64,000 bases of DNA from Ruminococcus sp. Marseille-P6503 (GTDB lineage: Bacteria > Bacillota > Clostridia > Oscillospirales > Ruminococcaceae): positions 1,116,001 to 1,180,000 of the forward strand of contig NZ_UWPB01000002.1 in the NCBI RefSeq assembly GCF_900604945.1, given 5' to 3'. Positions 52,835 through 61,573 of the stretch are shown one piece after another. The notes under the pieces are model-generated. The model was not told where the DNA came from. It searched no databases and saw nothing but the letters and a program-made list of their open reading frames with translations. The first letter of the stretch is position 1, and each line of letters starts with the position of its first letter. The position numbers and the translations under genes were made by a program.

Positions 52835-54592
52835 ATGGCTCTTGACGGAGTATTTTTAAGACTTGTAAGGAATGAGCTTCAGCCTCTGATCGACGGGCGT
52901 GTGGACAAGATATACCAGCCTTCAAGAGAGGAACTGGTTATCGCTTTAAGGACCAGGGACGGCTCGTACAGGCTGCTGTTCAATACGGGAGCAGGAACAG
53001 CAAGAGTCCACGTTACAAAAGCGGAAATTGAAAATCCAAAGGTACCGCCGATGTTCTGTATGTTTATGCGCAAGCATTTATCCTCGGGAAGGCTTGTGGA
53101 TATAAGACAGGACGGCTTTGAGCGTATACTTTATTTTGATTTTGATTCGGCAAACGAAATGGGGGATATCTGCCGTTTTACTCTTGCCGTTGAAATAATG
53201 GGCAGACATTCAAATCTTATTCTTATTGATTCCGAAGGAAGGATAGCGGACAGCATTAAGCGTGTCGGAAAGGATATGTCCGCGGTAAGAATGGTGCTGC
53301 CGGGAATGACCTATACGCTGCCGCCGAGAGAGAAAAGACTTTCCCTGCTCGACGATTCTGCTGAGGACATATGCGATATGATACGCACTTACACAAACCT
53401 CGCTCTGCCTAAAGCGCTGATGAAAGCGATAGAGGGCATATCGCCGGTATTCGCCAGAGAAGCGGAGTTTTTTGCCGGCAGAGGAAAGGAATTGACGGTT
53501 CAGGCTATGAGCCGCGACGATTTTGACAGGCTTGCGTTCTACCTCAGAAAGACGGCTGACGAAATACGCAGCGGCGTGAACAAATATACCGTTGTAAAAA
53601 CCAAGGACGGAATGTTCAAGGATTTCTGCTTTACCTCTGTTAATCAGTACGGCGGTCTTATGGTTACGAAGCAGCTGGATTCGCCCAGCGAAACGCTTGA
53701 TTATTTCTATTCCGAAAGGGACAGAGCCGCCAGAATGAAGCAGCGGTCACAGGATCTGTTTAAGCTGCTTGTGAACGTATCGGACAGGATAGCGAGAAGA
53801 ACCGCTAACCAGCGGGAGGAGCTGAAGGAGTGCGCCGGCCGGGATAAGCTGAAAAAATACGGCGACCTTATAATGGCTAATCTTTACCGTCTGGAAAAAG
53901 GTCAGACCATGGCAGAGGTGGAGGATTATTATGAGCCGGAGTGTCCTTCGGTCAGGATCCCCCTTGACAGAAGGCTGACGCCTTCGCAGAACGCGCAGAA
54001 GTATTATAAGGAATACCGCAAAGCGGATACGGCCGAAAAAAAGCTGATTGAGCTTATCAGGCAGGGGGAGGAGGAGCTGGATTATATAGATTCGGTTTTT
54101 GATTCCCTGACGCGGGCGCAGAGCGAAAGCGATATAATTCAGCTGAGGCTTGAGCTTGCGGAGCAGGGCTATATAAAATCCTCAAAGCTGAAAGGAAAGC
54201 CTCCGAAAAGCCTGCCGCCTATAAGGTTTGTATCCTCCGACGGGTATGAGATAAGGGTCGGAAGAAACAACAAGCAGAACGATATGCTTACCTGCAAGGA
54301 CAGCGAGAAGCTGGATATCTGGCTGCATACTCAGGGGATTACAGGCTCGCATACCGTTATTTCATGCCGGGGAGAAACGCCGCCGGACAGGACGATCGAG
54401 GAAGCGGCGGTTATTGCCGCGTATCATTCCAAGGGACGCGGCTCCTCGCAGGTACCGGTAGATTATACGCTGATAAAATATGTGAAAAAGCCTAACGGCG
54501 CAAAGCCGGGAATGGTTATATTTACAAATAACCGGACTTTGTATGTCAAGCCTGACGAGGCTCTGGCGGAAAAGCTGAGGGATAAAAAATAA
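52835..54592 (+). CDS. rqcH: Ribosome quality-control protein RqcH (NFACT)
   Basis: Binds stalled 50S subunits and recruits tRNA-Ala to add C-terminal Ala tails; 585 residues. NFACT-N (MALDGVFLRLVRNELQPLID start, IMGRHSNLILID near 125), a helix-hairpin-helix region, a central coiled coil (about 340-450) and NFACT-R (IRVGRNNKQND, LDIWLHTQGITGSHTVI) are all present. In older annotation it is a fibronectin-binding protein. AAGGAG precedes ATG 52835. Confidence 0.93.
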   Translation: MALDGVFLRLVRNELQPLIDGRVDKIYQPSREELVIALRTRDGSYRLLFNTGAGTARVHVTKAEIENPKVPPMFCMFMRKHLSSGRLVDIRQDGFERILYFDFDSANEMGDICRFTLAVEIMGRHSNLILIDSEGRIADSIKRVGKDMSAVRMVLPGMTYTLPPREKRLSLLDDSAEDICDMIRTYTNLALPKALMKAIEGISPVFAREAEFFAGRGKELTVQAMSRDDFDRLAFYLRKTADEIRSGVNKYTVVKTKDGMFKDFCFTSVNQYGGLMVTKQLDSPSETLDYFYSERDRAARMKQRSQDLFKLLVNVSDRIARRTANQREELKECAGRDKLKKYGDLIMANLYRLEKGQTMAEVEDYYEPECPSVRIPLDRRLTPSQNAQKYYKEYRKADTAEKKLIELIRQGEEELDYIDSVFDSLTRAQSESDIIQLRLELAEQGYIKSSKLKGKPPKSLPPIRFVSSDGYEIRVGRNNKQNDMLTCKDSEKLDIWLHTQGITGSHTVISCRGETPPDRTIEEAAVIAAYHSKGRGSSQVPVDYTLIKYVKKPNGAKPGMVIFTNNRTLYVKPDEALAEKLRDKK

Positions 54593-54607
54593 CGGGGCGG
54601 TTACATT

Positions 54608-55117
54608 ATGAAAAAGCTTGATTTTAATTTTTTTGACCGCGACGCTTTGGAGGTAGCTCCCGAGCTGGCAGGCAAGATTCTGGTTTCCAGAATAAACGGA
54701 GAGGAGATCCGCGTAAGAATAACCGAAACCGAAGCCTACTGCGGAGAGAACGATACCGCCTGTCATGCGCACAAGGGCAGGACCAGGCGAACCGAAGCGC
54801 TTTACCGCGAAAGCGGAACGGTGTATGTTTACCTCTGCTACGGAATGCACTGGCTTATGAATGTGATCACCGGTGGTAAGGAAAATCCTCAGGGAGTGCT
54901 TTTCCGTGCAGGAGAGGGCTTTGACGGACCGGCTAAGCTTACGAAGCGTCTCGGCGTTACCGGCGAGCTTAATTTGCAGTCGTTTGTTGATAATCCGCTC
55001 ATATGGGTAGAGGACGACGGGGAAAAGCATACCTTCCATACTGAGAAGCGCGTAGGCATAAATTATGCGGCTCAGGAGGATATCGACAAGCCATGGAGAT
55101 TCGTTCTGGATAAGTAA
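54608..55117 (+). CDS. 3-methyladenine DNA glycosylase (AAG/Mpg)
   Basis: Removes alkylated purines such as 3-methyladenine; 169 residues, slightly short of the usual 190-200. ELAGKILVSRINGEEIRVRITETEAY-type opening, the ACHAHKGRTRRTEALY block and VYLCYGMHWLMNVI are diagnostic; the catalytic Glu lies in TETEAY (about 42). It is co-directional with rqcH at 15 bp. Confidence 0.92.
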   Translation: MKKLDFNFFDRDALEVAPELAGKILVSRINGEEIRVRITETEAYCGENDTACHAHKGRTRRTEALYRESGTVYVYLCYGMHWLMNVITGGKENPQGVLFRAGEGFDGPAKLTKRLGVTGELNLQSFVDNPLIWVEDDGEKHTFHTEKRVGINYAAQEDIDKPWRFVLDK

Positions 55118-55205
55118 ATGCTTTTGAGCGAATTTTGTGAAGTCACGATTTTGTCTCGAAAGCGCGCAAATAAAGCAAGCCCGCCGGACGGGTGAAAAGA
55201 GGATA

Positions 55206-55234
55206 TTGACAAATATATTTGTCTGTGATAGAAT
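55206..55234 (+). promoter_or_regulatory. Sigma-A promoter for the flavodiiron gene
   Basis: TTGACA (55206-55211), 17 bp, TAGAAT (55229-55234). Confidence 0.82.
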
Positions 55235-55271
55235 TAATACGCATGAATGGTTTAGTTTGGAGGAAATAAAA

Positions 55272-56444
55272 ATGGGAGATGTTAAAATTTCTGACAGTGT
55301 GATTTATATCGGAGCGGACGACAGAGCTATTGATTTGTTTGAAAGCCAGTACAAGGTGCCCAACGGCGTATCATATAATTCATACGTTATTTTAGACGAA
55401 AAAACCGCGGTCATGGATACCGCTGACAACAGAGTTACCGACGTGTGGCTGGACAAGCTTGAAAAGGCGCTTGACGGAAGAAAGCTTGATTATCTTGTAG
55501 TTCAGCATATGGAGCCGGATCATTCGGGAAATATCCAGCGGCTTGCTGAGAAGTATCCTGAAATGAGGCTTGTCGGAAACGCAAAGACCTTTGCTATTAT
55601 GAAGCAGTTCTTTACGATCGACGGACTTGACGAACGCTGCGTTACCGTTAAGGAGGGGGATACGCTTTCTCTCGGCAGTCATACGCTGCAGTTTATAATG
55701 GCTCCTATGGTTCATTGGCCTGAGGTAATGGTTACCTACGAGCAAAGCGAAAAGCTGCTGTTCTCGGCGGACGGCTTCGGAAAATTCGGAGCTTTGGACG
55801 CGGACGAGGACTGGGCGTGCGAAGCAAGAAGGTATTATTTCAATATAGTAGGAAAATACGGCGCGCAGGTTCAGGCTTTGCTGAAAAAGGCGGCAGCGCT
55901 TGATATAAAGATGATACTTCCGCTGCATGGTCCTGTGCTTAAGGAAAATCTGGGATATTATATAGATAAATACAACGTATGGTCAAGCTATGAGCCTGAG
56001 GATAAGGGCGTGCTGATAGCATATGCTTCCATTCACGGCCATACCGCCGCCGCGGCTGAAGAGCTTGCGCGGATGCTGAAGGAGCGTGGGGCTGAAAAGA
56101 CAGTTCTGACCGATCTTTCAAGAACGGATATGTCAGAAGCGGTTGAGGACGCTTTCAGGTATGACCGAATGGTGCTTATGGCGGCTTCCTACGACGGCGG
56201 CGTATTTCCGGTTATGGAGGATTTTCTGCTTCACCTTAAATCGAAGCTTTATCAGAACAGGAAGATAGGCATTGTGGAAAACGGCTCGTGGGGACCGACT
56301 GCCGGCAGAGTTACGAGGTCCTATGCAGAGGGCTATAAGAACGTAACGATCGCCGAGCCTGCGGTTACGATTCGTTCGGCTCTTAACGAAGCTTCCAGAG
56401 CGGCTTTGGCGCAGCTTGCCGACGCTATGACCGTAAGTGAATAA
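55272..56444 (+). CDS. Flavodiiron protein (FprA family)
   Basis: A cytosolic O2- or NO-reducing enzyme of 390 residues, protecting an anaerobe from oxidative or nitrosative stress. An N-terminal beta-lactamase-like domain has the diiron motif HMEPDH (about 80-85) plus later His/Asp ligands (MVHWPEVM, SADGFGKFG, LPLHGPVL). The C-terminal flavodoxin domain begins IAYASIHGHTAAAAEELA (about 257). ATG 55272 follows GGAGG; the frame stays open upstream but without an SD. It has its own promoter and terminator. Confidence 0.92.
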   Translation: MGDVKISDSVIYIGADDRAIDLFESQYKVPNGVSYNSYVILDEKTAVMDTADNRVTDVWLDKLEKALDGRKLDYLVVQHMEPDHSGNIQRLAEKYPEMRLVGNAKTFAIMKQFFTIDGLDERCVTVKEGDTLSLGSHTLQFIMAPMVHWPEVMVTYEQSEKLLFSADGFGKFGALDADEDWACEARRYYFNIVGKYGAQVQALLKKAAALDIKMILPLHGPVLKENLGYYIDKYNVWSSYEPEDKGVLIAYASIHGHTAAAAEELARMLKERGAEKTVLTDLSRTDMSEAVEDAFRYDRMVLMAASYDGGVFPVMEDFLLHLKSKLYQNRKIGIVENGSWGPTAGRVTRSYAEGYKNVTIAEPAVTIRSALNEASRAALAQLADAMTVSE

Positions 56445-56471
56445 GTATTGATATTTGTGTTATGAATGAAA

Positions 56472-56520
56472 AAATAAAAGCGCAGATTCTTCTGTTTAAG
56501 AGAATCCGCGCTTTTATTTA
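56472..56520 (+). terminator. Long terminator after the flavodiiron gene
   Basis: AAATAAAAGCGC (56472-56483) with GCGCTTTTATTT (56508-56519), plus an inner GATTCT/AGAATC pairing. Confidence 0.88.
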
Positions 56521-56576
56521 TAACGGTTCGCGCTGTTCAAGCAATACTGTAAGCGGAAATTTTTTAATTCGCTGAG

Positions 56577-56628
56577 TAAAAACAGGCGGTCCGAAGCTTC
56601 TGCAAAGTCAGAATTTTCAGACCGCCTG
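56577..56628 (-). terminator. leuA terminator
   Basis: CAGGCGGTC (56583-56591) with GACCGCCTG (56620-56628), read on the minus strand and followed by TTTTT. Confidence 0.85.
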
Positions 56629-56656
56629 CTGTGTTTTCAACACGTTTGGAAGAGGC

Positions 56657-58324
56657 TTAATCCTTTAAAATGTGGTTGATAGCCGAAAGCAGAGCGTTTA
56701 TCGAGGAAACTATTATATCAGTGTTTCTTCCCGCGCCCCACACTGTTTTGCCGTTTGCCGAAATGCCGACGTATGATACCGCTTCGGCAGAAGAATGTCT
56801 GTCGATCGCGTGCTCCTCGTAGCTTTCAATAGTAAAATCAAGGGGAATAGCGTTTTTTAACGCGTTTGCGACCGCGTCAAGTCTGCCGTTTCCTGAAGCG
56901 GAGTAAACCGCTGTTCCTTTTCCGGGGATCGCCGCTGTAACGCTGGCGGTTATAGTTCCGTCGGTTTCCTGCACAAAATGGGATTCGCTTACGCTTACCG
57001 GAGAGCTTACGTTAAGATAATTGTTCTTGAATATCTCATAAATTTCTTCCGGCATAAGCTCCTTGTGCTTGTGGTCGGAAACGTTCTTTATCGCGTATCC
57101 GAAATTCTCCCTCATCTTTTTAGGGAGGTTGTAGCCGTACTTCTGCTCGAGAAGGTAGCCTATTCCGCCCTTTCCTGACTGTGAATTTATTCTGATAACG
57201 TCGCCGTCGTATTCTCTGCCGACGTCCTTCGGGTCGATAGGAAGATAAGGCACCGTCCAGTGATCAGGATCCTTTTCATCGCGCCATTTCATGCCCTTGG
57301 CGATAGCGTCCTGATGAGAGCCGGAAAACGCCGCGAATACCAGTCTGCCGGCATAGGGGCTTCTTTCGTAAACCTTCATTCTTGTAACGCGCTCGTAAAG
57401 CTCCACCAACGCCGGCATATCTGAAAAGTCAAGCTTGGGATCAACGCCGTGAGAAAACATATTCATTGCGAGAGTAACGATATCAACGTTTCCGGTCCTT
57501 TCGCCGTTTCCGAAGCAGGTTCCCTCGATCCTGTCGGCTCCAGCCAGCAGTCCGAGCTCGGAATCGGCTACCGCACAGCCGCGGTCGTTGTGAGGATGAA
57601 GAGAAACAATCACGTTTTCGCGGTATTTCAGATTATCGCACATATATTCAACCTGCGAGGCATAAATGTGAGGCAGCGACATTTCTACCGTTACCGGCAG
57701 GTTGATGATGACCTTTTTGTCCGCCGAAGGCTGCCAGATATCAAGAACGGCGTTGCATATTTCAAGAGCAAATTCCGGCTCTGTTCCTGTAAAGCTTTCG
57801 GGAGAGTATTCAAAAATGATATTTCCCTTTGCTTTCTCCCTGTACTCATTGCAGAGCCTTGCTCCGTCAGCGGCAATTTTGACGATCTCCTCCTTTGATT
57901 TGCGGAAAACCTGTTCTCTCTGCGCAACTGAGGTGGAATTGTAAAGATGTACGACCGCGTGCTTTGCGCCGTCTATAGCCTCAAAGGTCTTTTTTATAAT
58001 GTGCTCTCTCGACTGGGTCAGAACCTGAATGGTAACGTCGTCGGGGATCATGTTTTTTTCAATAAGAGTGCGGCAGAATTCATATTCTGTTTCGGAAGCG
58101 GCGGGGAAGCCTATTTCTATTTCCTTAAAGCCGATTTTGACCAGATGATTGAAAAACTCGAGCTTTTCATCTAAGCTCATAGGGATAATGAGCGCCTGAT
58201 TGCCGTCCCTAAGATCGACCGAGCACCACATGGGGGCGTGGTCGATGTATTCCTTTCTGGTCCATTTTAAAGATTCAACAGGAGGCATAAAGTAGCCTCT
58301 CTGATATTTTTCAACGTTTTTCAT
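56657..58324 (-). CDS. leuA: 2-isopropylmalate synthase, long (yeast-type) form
   Basis: Condenses 2-oxoisovalerate and acetyl-CoA, the first leucine step; 555 residues. The N-terminus KNVEKYQRGYFMPPVES and length match the long LeuA branch shared with fungi rather than the common 500-residue bacterial form. CSVDLRDGNQALI (metal Asp), HPHNDRGCAVADSELG and CFGNGERTGNVD are the DRE-TIM catalytic blocks. The C-terminal 140 residues form the LeuA regulatory domain (leucine feedback). AGGAGG precedes ATG 58324. Controlled by the T-box upstream. Confidence 0.94.
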   Translation of the reverse strand: MKNVEKYQRGYFMPPVESLKWTRKEYIDHAPMWCSVDLRDGNQALIIPMSLDEKLEFFNHLVKIGFKEIEIGFPAASETEYEFCRTLIEKNMIPDDVTIQVLTQSREHIIKKTFEAIDGAKHAVVHLYNSTSVAQREQVFRKSKEEIVKIAADGARLCNEYREKAKGNIIFEYSPESFTGTEPEFALEICNAVLDIWQPSADKKVIINLPVTVEMSLPHIYASQVEYMCDNLKYRENVIVSLHPHNDRGCAVADSELGLLAGADRIEGTCFGNGERTGNVDIVTLAMNMFSHGVDPKLDFSDMPALVELYERVTRMKVYERSPYAGRLVFAAFSGSHQDAIAKGMKWRDEKDPDHWTVPYLPIDPKDVGREYDGDVIRINSQSGKGGIGYLLEQKYGYNLPKKMRENFGYAIKNVSDHKHKELMPEEIYEIFKNNYLNVSSPVSVSESHFVQETDGTITASVTAAIPGKGTAVYSASGNGRLDAVANALKNAIPLDFTIESYEEHAIDRHSSAEAVSYVGISANGKTVWGAGRNTDIIVSSINALLSAINHILKD

Positions 58325-58372
58325 AGTAAGTTCCTCCTGATAATATGCTTATTGATAGTGATGAGCCGATTT

Positions 58373-58492
58373 TTAAAACTGCCGTGCCTTTTCGTTGACG
58401 GCGGCTTCGGCTGTAGTTTTATAGCTTCTTGAAATTGGGGCTGTCCTTATGCATAGTCGGTCAGACAGCCATTTTCCGTAATTGCTTTTCAT
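58373..58492 (-). CDS. Small ORF between the T-box and leuA
   Basis: A 39-codon frame (MKSNYGKWLSDRLCIR..., ending KARQF) starts 8 nt after AAAGGAG and stops 49 bp before leuA. It is basic, with no signal peptide. Only two Leu codons, not consecutive, so not a classic leader peptide. Being behind the T-box, it would be made when leucine is short. Confidence 0.5.
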   Translation of the reverse strand: MKSNYGKWLSDRLCIRTAPISRSYKTTAEAAVNEKARQF

Positions 58493-58518
58493 GGACAGCT
58501 TCTCCTTTCTCTGTACTA

Positions 58519-58806
58519 AAAAAGCCCGTCTCTTATATTGAAGAGACGAGCGTTATCACCCGTGTTACCACTCTAATTCGTGCATAACTTGCGCTATGCT
58601 ACCTCAGCCACATCTGACAATGTGCCGCTTTGTAACGGAAGCCTACCGTGTGAAGCTACTTGACCGAAAGCTTTCAGCCGTTTTCGCCGCACCTGCTCAG
58701 GGACGAGTTATTACATAAAATCCGTACTGCCTTGCACCTTACGGCAGCTCTCTGAAACTGAATAGTATGCTTTTTTTCCCATCATTGCATTTAATATATT
58801 TATATT
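58519..58806 (-). promoter_or_regulatory. T-box riboswitch for leuA
   Basis: The minus-strand leader ends with the T-box AGAGTGGTAACACGGGTGA (complement about 58556-58578) and a terminator stem 58525-58535/58542-58552 followed by TTTTTT. An extended Stem I region lies upstream (58600-58780). Uncharged tRNA-Leu should stabilise the antiterminator. I could not fix the specifier codon with certainty. Confidence 0.88.
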
Positions 58807-58812
58807 ATCATT

Positions 58813-58841
58813 ATTATATTACACGAATCAGGTTTTGTCAA
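58813..58841 (-). promoter_or_regulatory. Consensus promoter for the leuA T-box transcript
   Basis: Minus strand TTGACA (58836-58841), 17 bp, TATAAT (58813-58818), both perfect. Confidence 0.92.
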
Positions 58842-58947
58842 CCGCGTTCATATTTATTTTACAACTGCGCAGTAAGACAGCTGTTTGCATACTGAAAATA
58901 TTAAGAAATAAAAGAGTATATTTAAGAAATACATAAGATTAGTGTTG

Positions 58948-58976
58948 TTGACAAACATAATAGGCGGGAGTATAAT
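58948..58976 (+). promoter_or_regulatory. Consensus promoter for galT
   Basis: TTGACA (58948-58953), 17 bp, TATAAT (58971-58976). RNA would begin near 58983, giving a leader of about 100 nt. The -10 overlaps an upstream in-frame ATG (58975), which therefore cannot be the start. Confidence 0.88.
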
Positions 58977-59082
58977 GGATACTGTAAAGAAGGCACCGCG
59001 CAGTGACATAGCTTTGATCGGCTTTGTTTGTGTGCGGCAATATTTTGATAAATACAATTCTTCTTCAGAGGGAGCGTTGCGT

Positions 59083-60579
59083 ATGATTTATGACAGTATA
59101 AAAAAGCTTGCGGCATATGGTCTTGAAACGGGACTTATCGGCAAAGAGGACAGGATTTTTGCCATCAACCGTATTCTGGAGGCGCTTGGTCTTGACGAAT
59201 ACAAGGAGCCTGCTCAGGAATATTCGGGGGTGGTTCTGGAGGAAGTTTTAAGGGAGCTTACCGATTACGCCTGCGAAAAGGGTCTGTGCGGGGACAGTAT
59301 AGTTTACAGGGATCTGTTTGACACGAAGCTTATGGGTCTGCTTACCCCCAGACCGTCGGAGATCAATCAGCTGTTCAGGGGACTTTACAATCATCAGTCG
59401 CCGGAGGCTGCGACGGATTATTTCTATAAGCTTTCACAGGACAGCGATTACATAAGACGCTACAGGATCAAAAAGGATATGCGCTGGGTCGCGCCTACAG
59501 AGTACGGCGATCTGGATATAACCATAAATCTCTCAAAGCCGGAGAAGGATCCCAAGGCAATAGCGGCGGCAAGGAACGCCAGGCAATCAGGATATCCCAA
59601 GTGTCTGCTTTGCTATGAAAACGAAGGCTACGCCGGAAGGGTGGATTCCCCAGCAAGGCAGAATCACAGGGTGATTTCGCTGAAGATAAACGGCGAGGAC
59701 TGGGGACTTCAGTATTCGCCGTATGTATACTATAACGAGCATTGTATTCTGTTCAACAAAAAGCATACGCCTATGGTTATAGACAAGGCGGCGTTTTCAA
59801 AGCTGTTCGATTTTGTTGAGCAGTTCCCGCATTATTTTATCGGCTCAAACGCTGATCTTCCTATAGTGGGAGGCTCTATTCTCGCTCATGAGCATTTTCA
59901 GGGCGGAAACTATACCTTTGCAATGGCTAAGGCTCCGGTTGAAAAGGAGCTTGTGTTCAAGGGCTTTGAAGGCGTAAAGGCGGGCATAGTAAAATGGCCT
60001 ATGTCGGTCATAAGGATATCGTCGCTTGACAGGAACGAGCTTGCGGAGCTTGCCGGAAAAATACTTTCCTGCTGGAGAGGCTATACTGATGAAGAAGCGT
60101 TCGTTTTCGCTCAGGCGGACGGGGAGCCTCATAATACCATAACTCCTATAGCAAGAATGAGAAACGGAAGCTTTGAGCTTGATCTGGTTCTGAGAAATAA
60201 TATCACCACAGAGGAGCATCCTCTCGGAGTATACCACCCTCACGCCGAGCTGCACCACATAAAGAAGGAAAACATCGGGCTTATTGAGGTGATGGGACTT
60301 GCGGTTCTTCCCGCGAGGCTAAAAGACGAAATGGACAGACTTGCAAAAGCGCTCGTCAGCGGAGAAGATCTGAGAAGCGATGAAACGCTTATGAAGCACG
60401 CGGACTGGGCTGAGGCGTTTTCCGCTTCGTACGATATAACCCGGGAAAACGTAAATGAAATTATTCAGAAAGAGATAGGGATCGTTTTCTCGAAGGTTTT
60501 AGAGCACGCAGGAGTGTTTAAAAGGAACGAAAAGGGAAGAGAATATTTTTCAAGATTTATAGAATATGTAAACAAATAA
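59083..60579 (+). CDS. galT: UDP-glucose--hexose-1-phosphate uridylyltransferase, type 2
   Basis: Swaps UMP between UDP-glucose and galactose-1-phosphate (Leloir pathway); 498 residues, the size of the Firmicute GalT2 family. MIYDSIKKLAAYGLETGLIG matches the usual N-terminus, GLLTPRPSEINQLF near 95, VGGSILAHEHFQGG near 270 and the HPHAELHHIKKENIGLIEVMGLA end near 390 follow. AGAGGGAG is 8 nt before ATG 59083; the frame stays open upstream into the promoter. No galK or galE is in the window. Confidence 0.93.
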   Translation: MIYDSIKKLAAYGLETGLIGKEDRIFAINRILEALGLDEYKEPAQEYSGVVLEEVLRELTDYACEKGLCGDSIVYRDLFDTKLMGLLTPRPSEINQLFRGLYNHQSPEAATDYFYKLSQDSDYIRRYRIKKDMRWVAPTEYGDLDITINLSKPEKDPKAIAAARNARQSGYPKCLLCYENEGYAGRVDSPARQNHRVISLKINGEDWGLQYSPYVYYNEHCILFNKKHTPMVIDKAAFSKLFDFVEQFPHYFIGSNADLPIVGGSILAHEHFQGGNYTFAMAKAPVEKELVFKGFEGVKAGIVKWPMSVIRISSLDRNELAELAGKILSCWRGYTDEEAFVFAQADGEPHNTITPIARMRNGSFELDLVLRNNITTEEHPLGVYHPHAELHHIKKENIGLIEVMGLAVLPARLKDEMDRLAKALVSGEDLRSDETLMKHADWAEAFSASYDITRENVNEIIQKEIGIVFSKVLEHAGVFKRNEKGREYFSRFIEYVNK

Positions 60580-60587
60580 AATCTCAG

Positions 60588-60616
60588 GGCGGTGCAGAAT
60601 ACCGCCTGTTGTTTTG
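60588..60616 (+). terminator. Short terminator after galT
   Basis: GGCGGT (60588-60593) with ACCGCC (60601-60606), then TGTTGTTTT. Probably partial. Confidence 0.55.
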
Positions 60617-60651
60617 AAAGATAAAAAACTGATCTTGGAAGGAAGAAAGAT

Positions 60652-61407
60652 ATGACAACAGAAAAAAGAACAACGTCAAAGCATATTTTCATATATGCTT
60701 TGGCTGCGCTACTGACGCTTTTAGCGGTACGGTGTATCTATGTGCTGACGGTAATGCATAACGCCTATGACGTCAAGCCGCTGACAGATGAAAAAATCAA
60801 AGCCGCGGATGTGAACAACGCTTCAAAGCTTATGATAGTAGCTCATCCCGACGACGAGCTGCTTTGGGGCGGAGGACATCTTATGGAGGGCGGATATATG
60901 GTACTCTGTATTACCGACGGTAAGGACAGGGTACGCTCCGAAGAGTTTTATAGGGTGATGAAAGAATCCGGAAACGAGGGTATAATACTTGAATATCCGG
61001 ATAAAGTAAGAGGAAAGCGCGACGACTGGTCCAGGGTGCGCGGCGGTATCGTGTCGGATATCGAAAGAGTGATGAAATATAAGGATTGGGAGCTTATTGT
61101 GACCCACAACAAAAACGGAGAATACGGTCATATTCATCACCAGATGCTTCACAGCTTTGTTACGCAGGTATATAACGACGATGAAATTGATTCAAGGCTA
61201 TATTGCTTCGGGAAATATTTCAAAAGGTCAAAGCTTAAAGACGCGGAAAGTACGCTTACGCCTATTACCGCGCAGCAGCTTACCTATAAGGAGGAACTGG
61301 AAAAGCTGTATAAATCCCAGAGTGAAACGATTAAAAAGCTTAGTCATATGAACGAATATGAGATCTGGGAGGAATATCAGCCGCCGGTGCTTACGGTTGA
61401 ATCCTGA
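60652..61407 (+). CDS. PIG-L/LmbE-type deacetylase
   Basis: A zinc-dependent N-acetyl-sugar deacetylase-like protein of 251 residues. One N-terminal helix (about 12-33) places the enzyme domain outside. AHPDDELLWGG (about 64-74) supplies the His-Asp metal ligands and GEYGHIHHQMLH (about 160) the distal ones. It may trim acetyl groups from cell-wall or exported glycans. GGAAGGAAG precedes ATG 60652. The YfhO-like glycan-related gene follows in the same direction. Confidence 0.85.
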   Translation: MTTEKRTTSKHIFIYALAALLTLLAVRCIYVLTVMHNAYDVKPLTDEKIKAADVNNASKLMIVAHPDDELLWGGGHLMEGGYMVLCITDGKDRVRSEEFYRVMKESGNEGIILEYPDKVRGKRDDWSRVRGGIVSDIERVMKYKDWELIVTHNKNGEYGHIHHQMLHSFVTQVYNDDEIDSRLYCFGKYFKRSKLKDAESTLTPITAQQLTYKEELEKLYKSQSETIKKLSHMNEYEIWEEYQPPVLTVES

Positions 61408-61429
61408 CGGCGTACCGTTCGTAGGCTTT

Positions 61430-61463
61430 GCGGTATTTTAAGTCATACCGCGCCGGATTTTTT
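61430..61463 (+). terminator. Terminator after the deacetylase gene
   Basis: GCGGTAT (61430-61436) with ATACCGC (61445-61451), then GCCGGATTTTTT. Confidence 0.7.
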
Positions 61464-61573
61464 CGGATACGTTACGGTATACCTGCAATTTTTCTGAAAA
61501 TCTGCGTATCCGTTGAAATCATTGTGCGGCTGCAATTTCGCCTGCAATTGTTATAAAATGGAGGATCATCAGT

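Noticed and set aside
55137-55271. Extended N-terminus of the flavodiiron protein
   Set aside because: The frame is open by chance across its own promoter (55206-55234); ATG 55272 has GGAGG and fits the family.
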